A DNA stretch of 64,000 nt from Deltaproteobacteria bacterium (GTDB lineage: Bacteria > JAGRBM01 > JAHCIT01), in contig JAHCIT010000009.1 in the NCBI GenBank assembly GCA_026129095.1, forward strand, positions 96,915 through 160,914, in the 5' to 3' direction. The notes below the pieces were generated by a model. It was not told the DNA's origin. It was given only the letters and a program-made list of their open reading frames with translations, and did no database searches. Made by a program: the position numbers and the translations under genes. Shown piece after piece: positions 43,663 through 52,034 of this stretch (positions within the stretch are counted from its first letter, which is position 1; each line of letters opens with the position of its first letter).

Positions 43663-43908
43663 GAATTTCTACCTGCTTCACGCCAGAGTTTGCTGCAGCA
43701 AGACCCCAAGAATGGGTCGCTGCGGCATCAAGCCCATTATTGCCTAATTTCACTCCAACATGGCAAGCGGTTTCTGGATGAATTCTTAAATGATTACCAT
43801 GTGTTACCCGTGACCCCTCGCACAGTTCTGAACGACACGGCTTATTAAGCGGCCAATCTGTATCCAACTGGCACATATGCGCCAGAAAATCCCGATCCGG
43901 CGCACTGG

Positions 43909-45087
43909 CTAACTCTTCAAAAGATCGGCCACGCGATTAAGCCCGTGCAGGTCGGAGATGTCGGAATCAAGCTCCTCGACCCAGTGAAGGAACCGACCGG
44001 AAGGCAGCCGGCGGCGGACCAGATCGACATTGCGGCGGTCGTTGGCAAGCTGAATCTGGTGGAGCGCAAGATTCCGGGCAAGATGCGACATCACCGGGCG
44101 CAGGTCGCTCCCCGCCCCCAGCTGTCTCATAAGTTCCGGAACGAGCGTTTCGTCCACCCGGTCCAGTTCAGCCACCCGGCCGGGCAGATATCCTTCGGGA
44201 AGTTCTCCAACGAAATCCTTGCGGGTACGGTTGACAATAACACCGCTGGTATCGATTCCCATGCGGCGGAGCGTATCGACAAGGAAAAGAGCCTCCTCCA
44301 CCGTGATCAGGTTCGTGCTCGTCACCACGAAAAACCCGCACTCGGAGGACCGGAACGCCCGTGACACCTGGTCTGAACGCTCGCCGAAGCCGCCCATCAG
44401 GTTGCTGAATGCGAGAAAGAACTCCGCCGCATCGCGGATGGCATGTTCACCTGTGACAAGCGCAGCCGTTCGAAAAAACAACCCCTTGCCCAGCTTGGCA
44501 AGCGAGAACCCGCTCCGGCCCGACGCCCGCATGGCTTCCACCATCAGCTTGATCATCGGATTGTCTTCCAGGATGCCGTGCCAGCGTTCCGGAGCGGTCA
44601 CGAAATCAATGGCGTGCTTGGCCGGCGGCGTGTCAATGATCACGAGATCGTAGTCGCGCTCGTGGTACAGTTCATGGAACTTTTCCATCGCCATGTAGTC
44701 TGGCGATCCCGACAGGGCGCTCGAACCGTGCACGTAGGCCGAGTTGGCAAAAATGGTCCGTGCGACGTCCTCGCTAGGAGACCGGCGCCGGATGAGATCG
44801 TCAAAGGTTTTCTTCGGGTTCAGCATCATGGCGTAGAGTTCGCCACGCACCTCGCAGCCCAGTATTCCTGCCGCGTCCACACGGCACTCGGCATTGTCAT
44901 CAAGCACGACACCCAGTGCACTCGCCAGCCGCCGGGCCGGATCGACCGTCATGACAATGACCTTGCGCCCCTCGCGGGCCGCGAGCAGCGCCAGCGCGGC
45001 GCTCGTCGTCGTCTTTCCGACGCCGCCGGAACCGCAGACAATAATGGCCTTCTTCGAGCGGACCGCCTCCAGTACCGAACCACTCAT
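43909..45087 (-). CDS. ArsA-family ATPase (second of a pair)
   Basis: 392 residues. The P-loop is IIVCGSGGVGKTTTSAAL, with switch VIVMTVDPARRLASALG and Walker B VIIDTPPAKHAIDFV, all typical of ArsA/GET3-type ATPases of the SIMIBI class. The C-terminal half is helical (FFVVTSTNLITVEEALFLVDTL). There are no arsenical pump genes nearby, and the Cys ligands of ArsA are not evident, so arsenite transport is unlikely. GET3-like delivery of membrane proteins or a motility or polarity role is possible. Such two-gene ArsA sets are common in deltaproteobacteria and actinobacteria with unknown function. The start overlaps the stop of the upstream ArsA gene by four bases. Confidence 0.85.
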   Translation of the reverse strand: MSGSVLEAVRSKKAIIVCGSGGVGKTTTSAALALLAAREGRKVIVMTVDPARRLASALGVVLDDNAECRVDAAGILGCEVRGELYAMMLNPKKTFDDLIRRRSPSEDVARTIFANSAYVHGSSALSGSPDYMAMEKFHELYHERDYDLVIIDTPPAKHAIDFVTAPERWHGILEDNPMIKLMVEAMRASGRSGFSLAKLGKGLFFRTAALVTGEHAIRDAAEFFLAFSNLMGGFGERSDQVSRAFRSSECGFFVVTSTNLITVEEALFLVDTLRRMGIDTSGVIVNRTRKDFVGELPEGYLPGRVAELDRVDETLVPELMRQLGAGSDLRPVMSHLARNLALHQIQLANDRRNVDLVRRRLPSGRFLHWVEELDSDISDLHGLNRVADLLKS

Positions 45088-46052
45088 GCGATCTGCGTCT
45101 CCAGGCAGCGGGCGACTTCGTGAATCGTCGTCTTGTCGAACCTTTCGGCATAAATGAACGGCACCCGCACCACCGGAACTCCCTGTGGCCTGAGCTTTTC
45201 CACATGGGACGCCTCAACGGCGTGACGCTGGTTCCAGAGCCGCTCACATTCGGTAAGCGCACGGAGAATCCGGTGTTCGGGCGCATCGCTTTTCGCCGTC
45301 CTGAGGGCCAGTTCCCGCACCTGGGCGGCAGCGGCTTCCTGCTCGGCCGGCACAGCCCGGTCGTGGAGCGCATTCAGAAACGTGCAACCGATACTGATCT
45401 CCATCGTATCCCGTATCGACTGGATGAACTCCATCGTCTCCACCACCGGCATTTCCTGGGCGATGGTGACGAGATTCAGCTGGGTCCGGCGGGAATCCAT
45501 CAGGAAACTGTTTACCCCCCGCGCAACCTGGATGAGCGGCCCCACCTTCACGATATCAATCAGCGTTTGGGGCATCTGGAGGAAGAAAAGCCCGTGTCCG
45601 GTGGGCGGGGCATCGTAAACAATCAGGTCGAACCGCTTGTGTCCGCGCCGGTCCTTTTCCTCGGAAAACCCATGGATCGCGAGAATGATGAGCAGTTCCT
45701 TCACGCCGGGTGCCGCCGCGTAGGCCATCTTCACGAAGTCGGCATTGAATATGGCCCGCACCACGGTTCTGACCCGCACGATCCCGGTGATGTAATCCTC
45801 AAGGGCCTGGTCGGCGTTCAGCGAAGCGCCCCAGAGATTAGGAAAGATCTCCCGCGGGGTATGCCCCATCGGCGGCACCTGGAAGATTTCGTGCAGACGG
45901 CCGAACGAGTCGGCCTTGGTGTCGCTCTCGACGAGCAGAACCCGCTTGCCCTTCCGGGCGGCAAGCACGGCCAAGGCAGCCGACAATGTGGACTTCCCCA
46001 CGCCGCCTTTGCCTGAATTGATCAGCAGGGACTTGTCGAGCAGCGGTACCAT
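45084..46052 (-). CDS. ArsA-family ATPase (first of a pair)
   Basis: 322 residues. SLLINSGKGGVGKSTLSAAL is the signature-lysine P-loop, VLLVESDTKADSFGRL the switch I region and LIVYDAPPTGHGLFFLQMPQ the Walker B region. It is shorter than its neighbour and lacks part of the helical C-terminus. The two proteins probably form a heterodimer or the two halves of an ArsA-like unit, since ArsA itself is a tandem duplication. It is preceded by a zinc-ribbon gene on the same strand with a 102-base gap, so the three may share a transcript. Client or substrate unknown. Confidence 0.85.
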   Translation of the reverse strand: MVPLLDKSLLINSGKGGVGKSTLSAALAVLAARKGKRVLLVESDTKADSFGRLHEIFQVPPMGHTPREIFPNLWGASLNADQALEDYITGIVRVRTVVRAIFNADFVKMAYAAAPGVKELLIILAIHGFSEEKDRRGHKRFDLIVYDAPPTGHGLFFLQMPQTLIDIVKVGPLIQVARGVNSFLMDSRRTQLNLVTIAQEMPVVETMEFIQSIRDTMEISIGCTFLNALHDRAVPAEQEAAAAQVRELALRTAKSDAPEHRILRALTECERLWNQRHAVEASHVEKLRPQGVPVVRVPFIYAERFDKTTIHEVARCLETQIA

Positions 46053-46154
46053 TCACACCCGGCGCAGAAGAAGGAATGCCGGGAGGCTAACACCAAATCA
46101 CCCCGCCGCAAAACCGGCAGGGCTTCCATAAATGCCCGCGGGCAGGCGTATCAG

Positions 46155-46484
46155 CTACTTCTTGAAGAAGTTGATAATGCCCTTCATCACGTTCTTGTCC
46201 GAACCGGCGACCAATTCCAGTTCGCCGTTGTCGAACCCGATGTAGCCGCAATCGTCGCACTTGTCGGCGACAACAACCTTGAAGTTGAACTCGCTCATGT
46301 GGCCGCCGCACTTGGGGCAGCGCATCCAGTGGGTTTCCTTGCGCTTTTGCAGTTCAAGCTGGGCCTTCTCCCTGTCAAGCTTCTCGCGGAGCTTCGACAA
46401 CCGTTCGGCGTCCTGCTGCTTGAAATACTCTTCCTCAAGTGAAACGGCTTCCTGGGCGGTCAGTTTTTTCAGGTTGTCAGACAT
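46155..46484 (-). CDS. Zinc-ribbon protein (TFIIB-type zinc finger)
   Basis: 109 residues. The N-terminal half is a charged coiled coil (EEYFKQQDAERLSKLREKLDREK). The centre holds MRCPKCGGHMSEF and DKCDDCGYIGFDNGELELV, two CXXC knuckles about 20 residues apart, as in the zf-TFIIB family of small bacterial zinc proteins. The end is a short amphipathic segment (GIINFFKK). The function of these proteins is not known; an adaptor role is plausible from the coiled coil. It lies upstream of the ArsA pair on the same strand and is divergent from the ethylmalonyl-CoA mutase gene, with 254 bases between them that show no other gene. Confidence 0.75.
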   Translation of the reverse strand: MSDNLKKLTAQEAVSLEEEYFKQQDAERLSKLREKLDREKAQLELQKRKETHWMRCPKCGGHMSEFNFKVVVADKCDDCGYIGFDNGELELVAGSDKNVMKGIINFFKK

Positions 46485-46738
46485 GGCGTTTTGGAGGTGA
46501 ACCTTTCTTCATCGCGCCCGCCCCGGTGATGCGGACGGTTTGCATTGGCCAATGTGCGCGTCCCGTGGTTTCTTGTCAACGGCTGGACCACGAACCCCGA
46601 AACCGGATGACTGTAACTGACTCAGCAGTCAGCGGGCAGACGGTGACTGTTTTTTCTCCTCTGGACGCCCATGCTAGTTTGTCATGGCTGTATGGGGCCC
46701 CGGTCAACAGGGCTCCTGGGCTGCAGGTACAGGATCAG

Positions 46739-48754
46739 ATGGCAGAGAAAACCGCTTCCCCGAGCCGCAAGCGTGAAAACCCCTGGGTCATGCGGACCTA
46801 TTCGGGACATTCATCGGCAAAGGCATCCAACGAACTTTACCGGACCAACCTCGCCAAGGGGCAAACGGGGCTGTCTATCGCCTTCGATCTTCCCACCCAG
46901 ACGGGATACGACTCGGACGACCCGATGGCGCGGGGCGAGGTGGGCAAGGTCGGCGTTCCTGTGTCGCACCTGGGTGACATGGAGACGCTGCTGGACCAGA
47001 TACCGCTGGACCGGATGAACACCTCGATGACGATCAACGCAACGGCGGCCTGGCTGCTTGCGCTCTATGCCGCCACGGCAAAAAAACAGGGCGTGGGCCT
47101 GAACCTTCTTCAAGGCACCACGCAGAACGACATCATCAAGGAATACCTGTCCCGCGGCACACACATCTATCCGCCGGGCCCATCCATGCGGCTCATCACC
47201 GACATGGTTGCCTATACGGTGACCGAGATCCCCAAGTGGAACCCCATCAACATCTGCAGCTACCATCTTCAGGAAGCCGGGGCCACGCCGGTCCAGGAAC
47301 TTGCCTACGCCCTCTGTACCGCCATCGCCGTACTCGACGCGACCAGGGCATCCAGAAAAGTCCCCGCCAGCCAGTTTCCCGAAGTGGTGGGCCGCATCAG
47401 CTTCTTCTGCAACGCCGGTATCCGGTTTGTCGAGGAGTGCTGCAAGATGCGGGCTTTCGTGGAACTGTGGGACCGGATTACCTGGGACCGCTACGGCGTG
47501 CAGGACCCGAAGCTCCGCCGGTTCCGCTACGGAGTCCAGGTGAACTCGCTGGGACTCACCGAAAGCCAGCCCGAGAACAACATCCAGCGTATCGTTCTCC
47601 AGATGCTCGCTGTGACGCTCTCCAAGGATGCCCGTGCGCGTGCAATCCAGCTTCCGGCGTGGAACGAGGCGCTCGGCCTTCCCCGCAGGTGGGACCAGCA
47701 GTGGTCGCTCCGCATCCAGCAGGTACTGGCCCTGGAAACCGATCTCCTCGAGTACGACGACATCCTGAATGGCTCGCATGTGATCGGCGAGAAGGTGACC
47801 GGTCTTGTGGCCGAAGCCGAAGCCGAGATCGCCAAGGTGGAAGCCATGGGCGGAACGCTCAAGGCGGTCGAGAACGGCTACATCAAGGAGCAGCTTGTCG
47901 CATCCAACGCCCGGCGGGTCCGGGCCATTGAGAGCGGCGAAATCACGGTTGTGGGCGTCAACAAGTTCCGGGAAACGGAACCCTCTCCCCTGCAGACCGG
48001 CTCCAGCGACGACATTCTGGTAGTGGACGCATCTGCCGAACGCGAACAGATCGAGCGTCTCAACCGCTGGCGCAGCCAGCGGGATGCCGCGAAGGTCCGT
48101 TCCGCCATCGACAAGCTGAAGAGCGCCGCCGCCGGCGACACCAACATCATGCCCGCCTCCATCGAGGCTGCCCTCGCCGGCGTCACCACCGGGGAGTGGG
48201 CACAGGCCCTCAGGGATGTTTTCGGGGAGTGGCGGGCCCCGACCGGAGTCTCCGGCGCCCTGCGGGCCATTTCCGGCCAGAAGCGCTCCGACAAGGAGAC
48301 AGCAGTGCTGGAGCGGCAGCAGGCGGTTGCCAAGCAGATCGGCCACCCGGTCCGGTTCCTGGTGGGCAAGCCGGGACTCGACGGCCACTCCAACGGTGCC
48401 GAGCAGGTCGCCGTCGCGGCCCGGAACGCCGGCATGGAGGTGATCTACGAGGGTATCCGCCTGACGCCGGAACAGATTGCCAAGACGGCCGTCGAGGAGA
48501 ACGTGGACGTGGTGGGCCTTTCGATCCTGTCCGGCTCGCACGCCGAACTGGTCCCGGAAGTGATTTCCCGCCTGAGGGAGCGTGGCGCGGCCGACATACC
48601 GGTCATCGTCGGCGGCATCCTGCCGGAGCCCGATCAGAAGCGGCTTCTGGAGGCGGGAGCTGCCCGCTGCTACAGCCCCAAGGATTACGAACTGACGGCC
48701 ATCATGGGCGATATCATTGAACTGGTGGCCTCACGGAACCGGAAGGCCAGCTAG
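46739..48754 (+). CDS. ecm: Ethylmalonyl-CoA mutase (coenzyme B12-dependent)
   Basis: 671 residues from ATG 46739; the frame back to 46439 is mostly non-coding in character. NPWVMRTYSGHSSAKASNEL, LAKGQTGLSIAFDLPTQTGY and GTTQNDIIKEYLSRGTHIYP follow the Ecm/MeaA pattern closely, and the length fits (about 650) better than methylmalonyl-CoA mutase large subunits. The C-terminal cobalamin domain has the D-x-H-x-x-G motif at 548-553 (LDGHSNG) with the axial histidine H550. The enzyme converts (2R)-ethylmalonyl-CoA to methylsuccinyl-CoA, the key step of the ethylmalonyl-CoA pathway for acetate assimilation. The other signature gene, crotonyl-CoA carboxylase/reductase, is not in the window. glmU follows 11 bases later and may be co-transcribed. 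Confidence 0.85.
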   Translation: MAEKTASPSRKRENPWVMRTYSGHSSAKASNELYRTNLAKGQTGLSIAFDLPTQTGYDSDDPMARGEVGKVGVPVSHLGDMETLLDQIPLDRMNTSMTINATAAWLLALYAATAKKQGVGLNLLQGTTQNDIIKEYLSRGTHIYPPGPSMRLITDMVAYTVTEIPKWNPINICSYHLQEAGATPVQELAYALCTAIAVLDATRASRKVPASQFPEVVGRISFFCNAGIRFVEECCKMRAFVELWDRITWDRYGVQDPKLRRFRYGVQVNSLGLTESQPENNIQRIVLQMLAVTLSKDARARAIQLPAWNEALGLPRRWDQQWSLRIQQVLALETDLLEYDDILNGSHVIGEKVTGLVAEAEAEIAKVEAMGGTLKAVENGYIKEQLVASNARRVRAIESGEITVVGVNKFRETEPSPLQTGSSDDILVVDASAEREQIERLNRWRSQRDAAKVRSAIDKLKSAAAGDTNIMPASIEAALAGVTTGEWAQALRDVFGEWRAPTGVSGALRAISGQKRSDKETAVLERQQAVAKQIGHPVRFLVGKPGLDGHSNGAEQVAVAARNAGMEVIYEGIRLTPEQIAKTAVEENVDVVGLSILSGSHAELVPEVISRLRERGAADIPVIVGGILPEPDQKRLLEAGAARCYSPKDYELTAIMGDIIELVASRNRKAS

Positions 48755-48765
48755 GCCGCACTCCT

Positions 48766-50178
48766 ATGGCACGTAAACTTGGCGTCATCGTCCTCGCCGC
48801 CGGTGAGGGCAAGCGGATGCACTCACCAGTGGCCAAGGTTCTGCATCCCGTCTGCGGACGGCCGATGCTGGACCGCGTGCTGGACGCCGCCGCCGGTCTG
48901 ACACCGGGAGAAACCGTGGTTGTGGTCTCTCCGCTCCGGCCGGAAGTGAAAACCCATGCCGAAGGCCGGGGATTCCGGACTGAGATCCAGAAAAGGCCTT
49001 TGGGTACTGGGGATGCCGTCAGGGCCGGGCTCGCAGGGCTCCGCACGGCGGATGACATCCTTGTGGTCTGCGGAGATACACCACTGCTCGATACCGGTAC
49101 GCTGAGGGAGTTCGTGAGGTTTCACCACAGCTCGGAAGCCGCCATATCGGTCCTTACTGCCAACGTGGAAAGCCCTACCGGGTATGGACGCGTCATCAGG
49201 GGCCCCGGCGGAGACGTCGAACGGATTGCCGAGGAAAAAGATGCCACGCGGGACGAAAAAGCCGTCCGCGAGATCAACTCCGGCGTGTACGTCTTCGGGA
49301 GAAAGGATCTCGCCCGCTGGATTGCCGGCCTGCGGCCGGCCAACAGCCAGAACGAATACTATCTCACCGACACCGTGGGCCTTGCCCGCGGCGAGCATTC
49401 CAGGATCGCCGCCTGGAAGATCGAGACCGCCGCCCGCGTGAAAGGCGTCAACACCCAGGCCGAGCGCCGCGAGGCGGAAGCCTGGCTCTATGAATGGACG
49501 ATCGGAAAACTCATGGCTGCCGGAGTCGTGGTGGATGCAGGAGTTTCTCCCCGTGTCGATCCGGAAGCGGCGGTGGCGCCCGGCGCGGAGCTGGGTTCGG
49601 GCGTGGAAATCCGTTCCGGTTCAGTCGTCGGAAAAGGCACACGGATAGATACCGGCTCGATCATCGAAAGCAGCTCGGTTGGTGCGGGCACCCACATCAA
49701 GCCCTACTCGGTCCTGTCCGGTTCAGAGGTCGGCAAGGAGTGCGAGATCGGCCCCTTCGCCCGGCTCCGGCCCGGCAGCCGGATCGGCGACGGCTGCAAG
49801 ATCGGCAACTTCGTTGAAACCAAGAAGTCGGTCTTCGGCAAGGGGTCAAAGGCGTCGCATCTGGCCTATATCGGCGACGCGAAGATCGGGAAAAACGTCA
49901 ACCTGGGCTGCGGTACGATCACCTGCAATTATGACGGCTACCAGAAGCACGAAACGGTCATCGGCGATGACGTGTTCATTGGCTCCGATTCGCAGCTCGT
50001 CGCGCCGGTCACGGTGGGCCGTGGGGCATATGTCGCCAGCGGATCAACCATAACGGAAAATGTCCCGGCCGATGCCCTCGCCATCGCCCGGAGCCGCCAG
50101 GCGGTAAAGCCTGGCCGCGCAAAAGCCCTTCGCAAGCGGCTCTCCGCCGGAACCCGGCCACGGAAGGCGAAGAAGTAG
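48766..50178 (+). CDS. glmU: Bifunctional GlcNAc-1-phosphate uridylyltransferase / GlcN-1-P acetyltransferase
   Basis: 470 residues, normal for GlmU. The N-terminal pyrophosphorylase has LAAGEGKRMHSPVAKVLHPV (usual GxGTRM, here GEGKRM), VCGDTPLL and NSGVYVF. The C-terminal left-handed beta helix has hexapeptide repeats and the acetyltransferase motifs GNFVETKKSVFGKGSKASHL, GCGTITCNYDGYQKHET and VAPVTVG. It makes UDP-GlcNAc from GlcN-1-P for wall and lipopolysaccharide. glmS starts one base after its stop, so glmU-glmS is an operon supplying amino sugar. The tail GTRPRKAKK is basic and variable in the family. Confidence 0.95.
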   Translation: MARKLGVIVLAAGEGKRMHSPVAKVLHPVCGRPMLDRVLDAAAGLTPGETVVVVSPLRPEVKTHAEGRGFRTEIQKRPLGTGDAVRAGLAGLRTADDILVVCGDTPLLDTGTLREFVRFHHSSEAAISVLTANVESPTGYGRVIRGPGGDVERIAEEKDATRDEKAVREINSGVYVFGRKDLARWIAGLRPANSQNEYYLTDTVGLARGEHSRIAAWKIETAARVKGVNTQAERREAEAWLYEWTIGKLMAAGVVVDAGVSPRVDPEAAVAPGAELGSGVEIRSGSVVGKGTRIDTGSIIESSSVGAGTHIKPYSVLSGSEVGKECEIGPFARLRPGSRIGDGCKIGNFVETKKSVFGKGSKASHLAYIGDAKIGKNVNLGCGTITCNYDGYQKHETVIGDDVFIGSDSQLVAPVTVGRGAYVASGSTITENVPADALAIARSRQAVKPGRAKALRKRLSAGTRPRKAKK

Positions 50179-50179
50179 C

Positions 50180-52000
50180 ATGTGCGGAATCGTCGGATAC
50201 ATGGGGCCGCGCCCCGCCGTGCCGGTCGTGATCGAGGGACTCCGCCGCCTCCAGTACCGCGGCTACGATTCAGCGGGTGTGGCCGTCCATACGGATGGCG
50301 GACTCTGCATTGTGCGCGCCACGGGCAAGCTGATCGAACTGGAAAAAAAGCTCGACGCCGAACCTCTGTCGGGACATCTTGCACTGGGTCACACGCGATG
50401 GGCCACTCACGGCCGCCCCAGCGAAACCAATGCCCATCCGCACCGGACCGGCGGCGTGGCCGTCATCCACAACGGCATCTTCGAGAATGCCGAGCAGATC
50501 AAGGCGCGCCTCACGGGCAACGGCAGCCGGTTTCACAGCGAAACCGACACGGAAGTCCTCGCGCATCTGGTCCATAGCTCCCTGCGCACCGCGAAAAATC
50601 TCGCCGAGGCGGTTCGCAAATCGCTCCAGAAGCTCAAGGGAAGCTATGCCGTGGCCGTGATGTCGGAATCCACTCCCGGCACGCTGGTGGGAGCGCGAAG
50701 CGGCGCGCCGCTCATCGTCGGGATCGGTGAGGTTCCCGGCGAGTACATTCTCGCCAGCGACCTCCCCGCCCTGCTCCCCTTTACCCGCCGGGTGATCTTC
50801 CTGGACGATGGCGACATTGCTGAAATCACACCAAAGGGAATCACCGTCACGACAATGGACGGGAAAAAGGTCCGCCGGGCAGTGACGCAGGTCGAAATGG
50901 ATCCCGTCTCGGCCGAAAAGGGCGGCTACAAGCATTTCATGCTCAAGGAGATCCATGAGCAGCCGGTGGCCGTGTCCGATGCCCTCACCGGACGGCTCAC
51001 GGCCAGGGGACTGTCGTTCCCGGCCGGGAAACTCGACCTCCAGAAAATCGACCGGGTCATCATCCTGGGGTGCGGCACATCCTGGCACGCGGCCCAGATT
51101 GGCCGCCAGTGGATCGAGCAGCTTGCCCGCCTTCCCGCGAGCGCCGAGGTAGCCAGCGAGTTCCGCTACCGGGATCCCGTGGTCTCGAAGTCCACGCTGG
51201 CCATCGCCGTGAGCCAGTCCGGCGAAACCGCCGACACCCTCCAGGCACTCCGGCTCGCCAGCGAGCGCGGAGCGCAAACGCTGGCCATCGTGAATGCGCT
51301 CGGCTCCACCATGACCCGCGAGGCGGATGAAACCCTGCTGATGCACGCCGGTCCGGAGATCGGCGTCGCCAGCACCAAGTGCTTTACGAATGCGCTGGTA
51401 TGCCTGCTGCTGGCCGCCATGGAACTGGCCCGGATCCGCCGCAAGCTGGCGCCTGTCGGCCAGCAGCGTATCTTGCGCGAACTGAAACATCTCCCCGTCT
51501 GGCTGGAAAAGGTTCTCCGGCTGGAGTCCGAGATCGAAAAACTCGCCATCCGGCACCGGGAAGCGCGCAACTTCCTGTTTCTGGGCAGAGGCGATCTTGC
51601 TCCCGTCGCGCTGGAAGGCGCACTCAAGCTGAAGGAAGTAAGCTACATCCACGCCGAGGGTTACCCTGCCGGCGAAATGAAGCACGGTCCCATCGCCATG
51701 CTGGACCGCTCCTTCCCGGTAGTGAGTATCATGCGGAAGGGCGCCCAGCTCGACAAAACCGCTTCCAATCTTGCAGAGGTCCGTGCCAGGGAGGCTCCGG
51801 TCATCGTCATTGCAGACCGTGCCGGCGCGAAGCTTGCCGCCAGCGGAGACGACCTCATCACCGTTCCCGACACCGGCGATCTCGTCGCCCCCATCATCCT
51901 GTCGGTGCCGCTCCAGCTCTTTGCCTATCATGTGGCGGTCCATAACGGCTGCGATGTGGACCAGCCGAGAAATCTGGCCAAATCGGTCACAGTTGAATGA
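50180..52000 (+). CDS. glmS: Glutamine-fructose-6-phosphate aminotransferase (isomerizing)
   Basis: 606 residues, standard length. The N-terminal glutaminase begins MCGIVGYMG with the nucleophile Cys2, followed by GYDSAGVAV, LGHTRWATHGRPSETNAHP and SDLPALLPFTRR. Two SIS isomerase domains contain ILGCGTSWHAAQIG, AVSQSGETADTLQALRLA and GRGDLAPVALEGALKLKEVSYIHAEGYPAGEMKHGPI, and the protein ends DQPRNLAKSVTVE. It makes glucosamine-6-phosphate from fructose-6-phosphate and glutamine. With only one base between it and glmU there is no room for a glmS ribozyme, so control must act on the operon as a whole or at the protein level. Confidence 0.96.
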   Translation: MCGIVGYMGPRPAVPVVIEGLRRLQYRGYDSAGVAVHTDGGLCIVRATGKLIELEKKLDAEPLSGHLALGHTRWATHGRPSETNAHPHRTGGVAVIHNGIFENAEQIKARLTGNGSRFHSETDTEVLAHLVHSSLRTAKNLAEAVRKSLQKLKGSYAVAVMSESTPGTLVGARSGAPLIVGIGEVPGEYILASDLPALLPFTRRVIFLDDGDIAEITPKGITVTTMDGKKVRRAVTQVEMDPVSAEKGGYKHFMLKEIHEQPVAVSDALTGRLTARGLSFPAGKLDLQKIDRVIILGCGTSWHAAQIGRQWIEQLARLPASAEVASEFRYRDPVVSKSTLAIAVSQSGETADTLQALRLASERGAQTLAIVNALGSTMTREADETLLMHAGPEIGVASTKCFTNALVCLLLAAMELARIRRKLAPVGQQRILRELKHLPVWLEKVLRLESEIEKLAIRHREARNFLFLGRGDLAPVALEGALKLKEVSYIHAEGYPAGEMKHGPIAMLDRSFPVVSIMRKGAQLDKTASNLAEVRAREAPVIVIADRAGAKLAASGDDLITVPDTGDLVAPIILSVPLQLFAYHVAVHNGCDVDQPRNLAKSVTVE

Positions 52001-52034
52001 ACCCCGGCCCGTTTGCGGCTACAACACCTCCGGC

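Noticed and set aside
43909-46052. Arsenite efflux ATPase role for the ArsA-like pair
   Set aside because: No arsB, arsR or arsC is near and the metalloid-binding cysteines are not evident, so only the family-level call is kept.
46612-46622. TGTAACTGACT upstream of ecm, identical to part of the CRISPR repeat
   Set aside because: An 11-base match to some part of a 36-base repeat is expected about once by chance in a window of this size, and the similarity does not extend.
46811-48541. 576-codon minus-strand frame opposite ethylmalonyl-CoA mutase
   Set aside because: It is a shadow of a well-supported enzyme gene. The same applies to the frames opposite cas1, glmS and the helicase (22584-23303, 50270-51943 and 51987-53429).
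50178-50180. glmS ribozyme
   Set aside because: Only one base separates glmU and glmS, and no ribozyme-like structure can be placed there.
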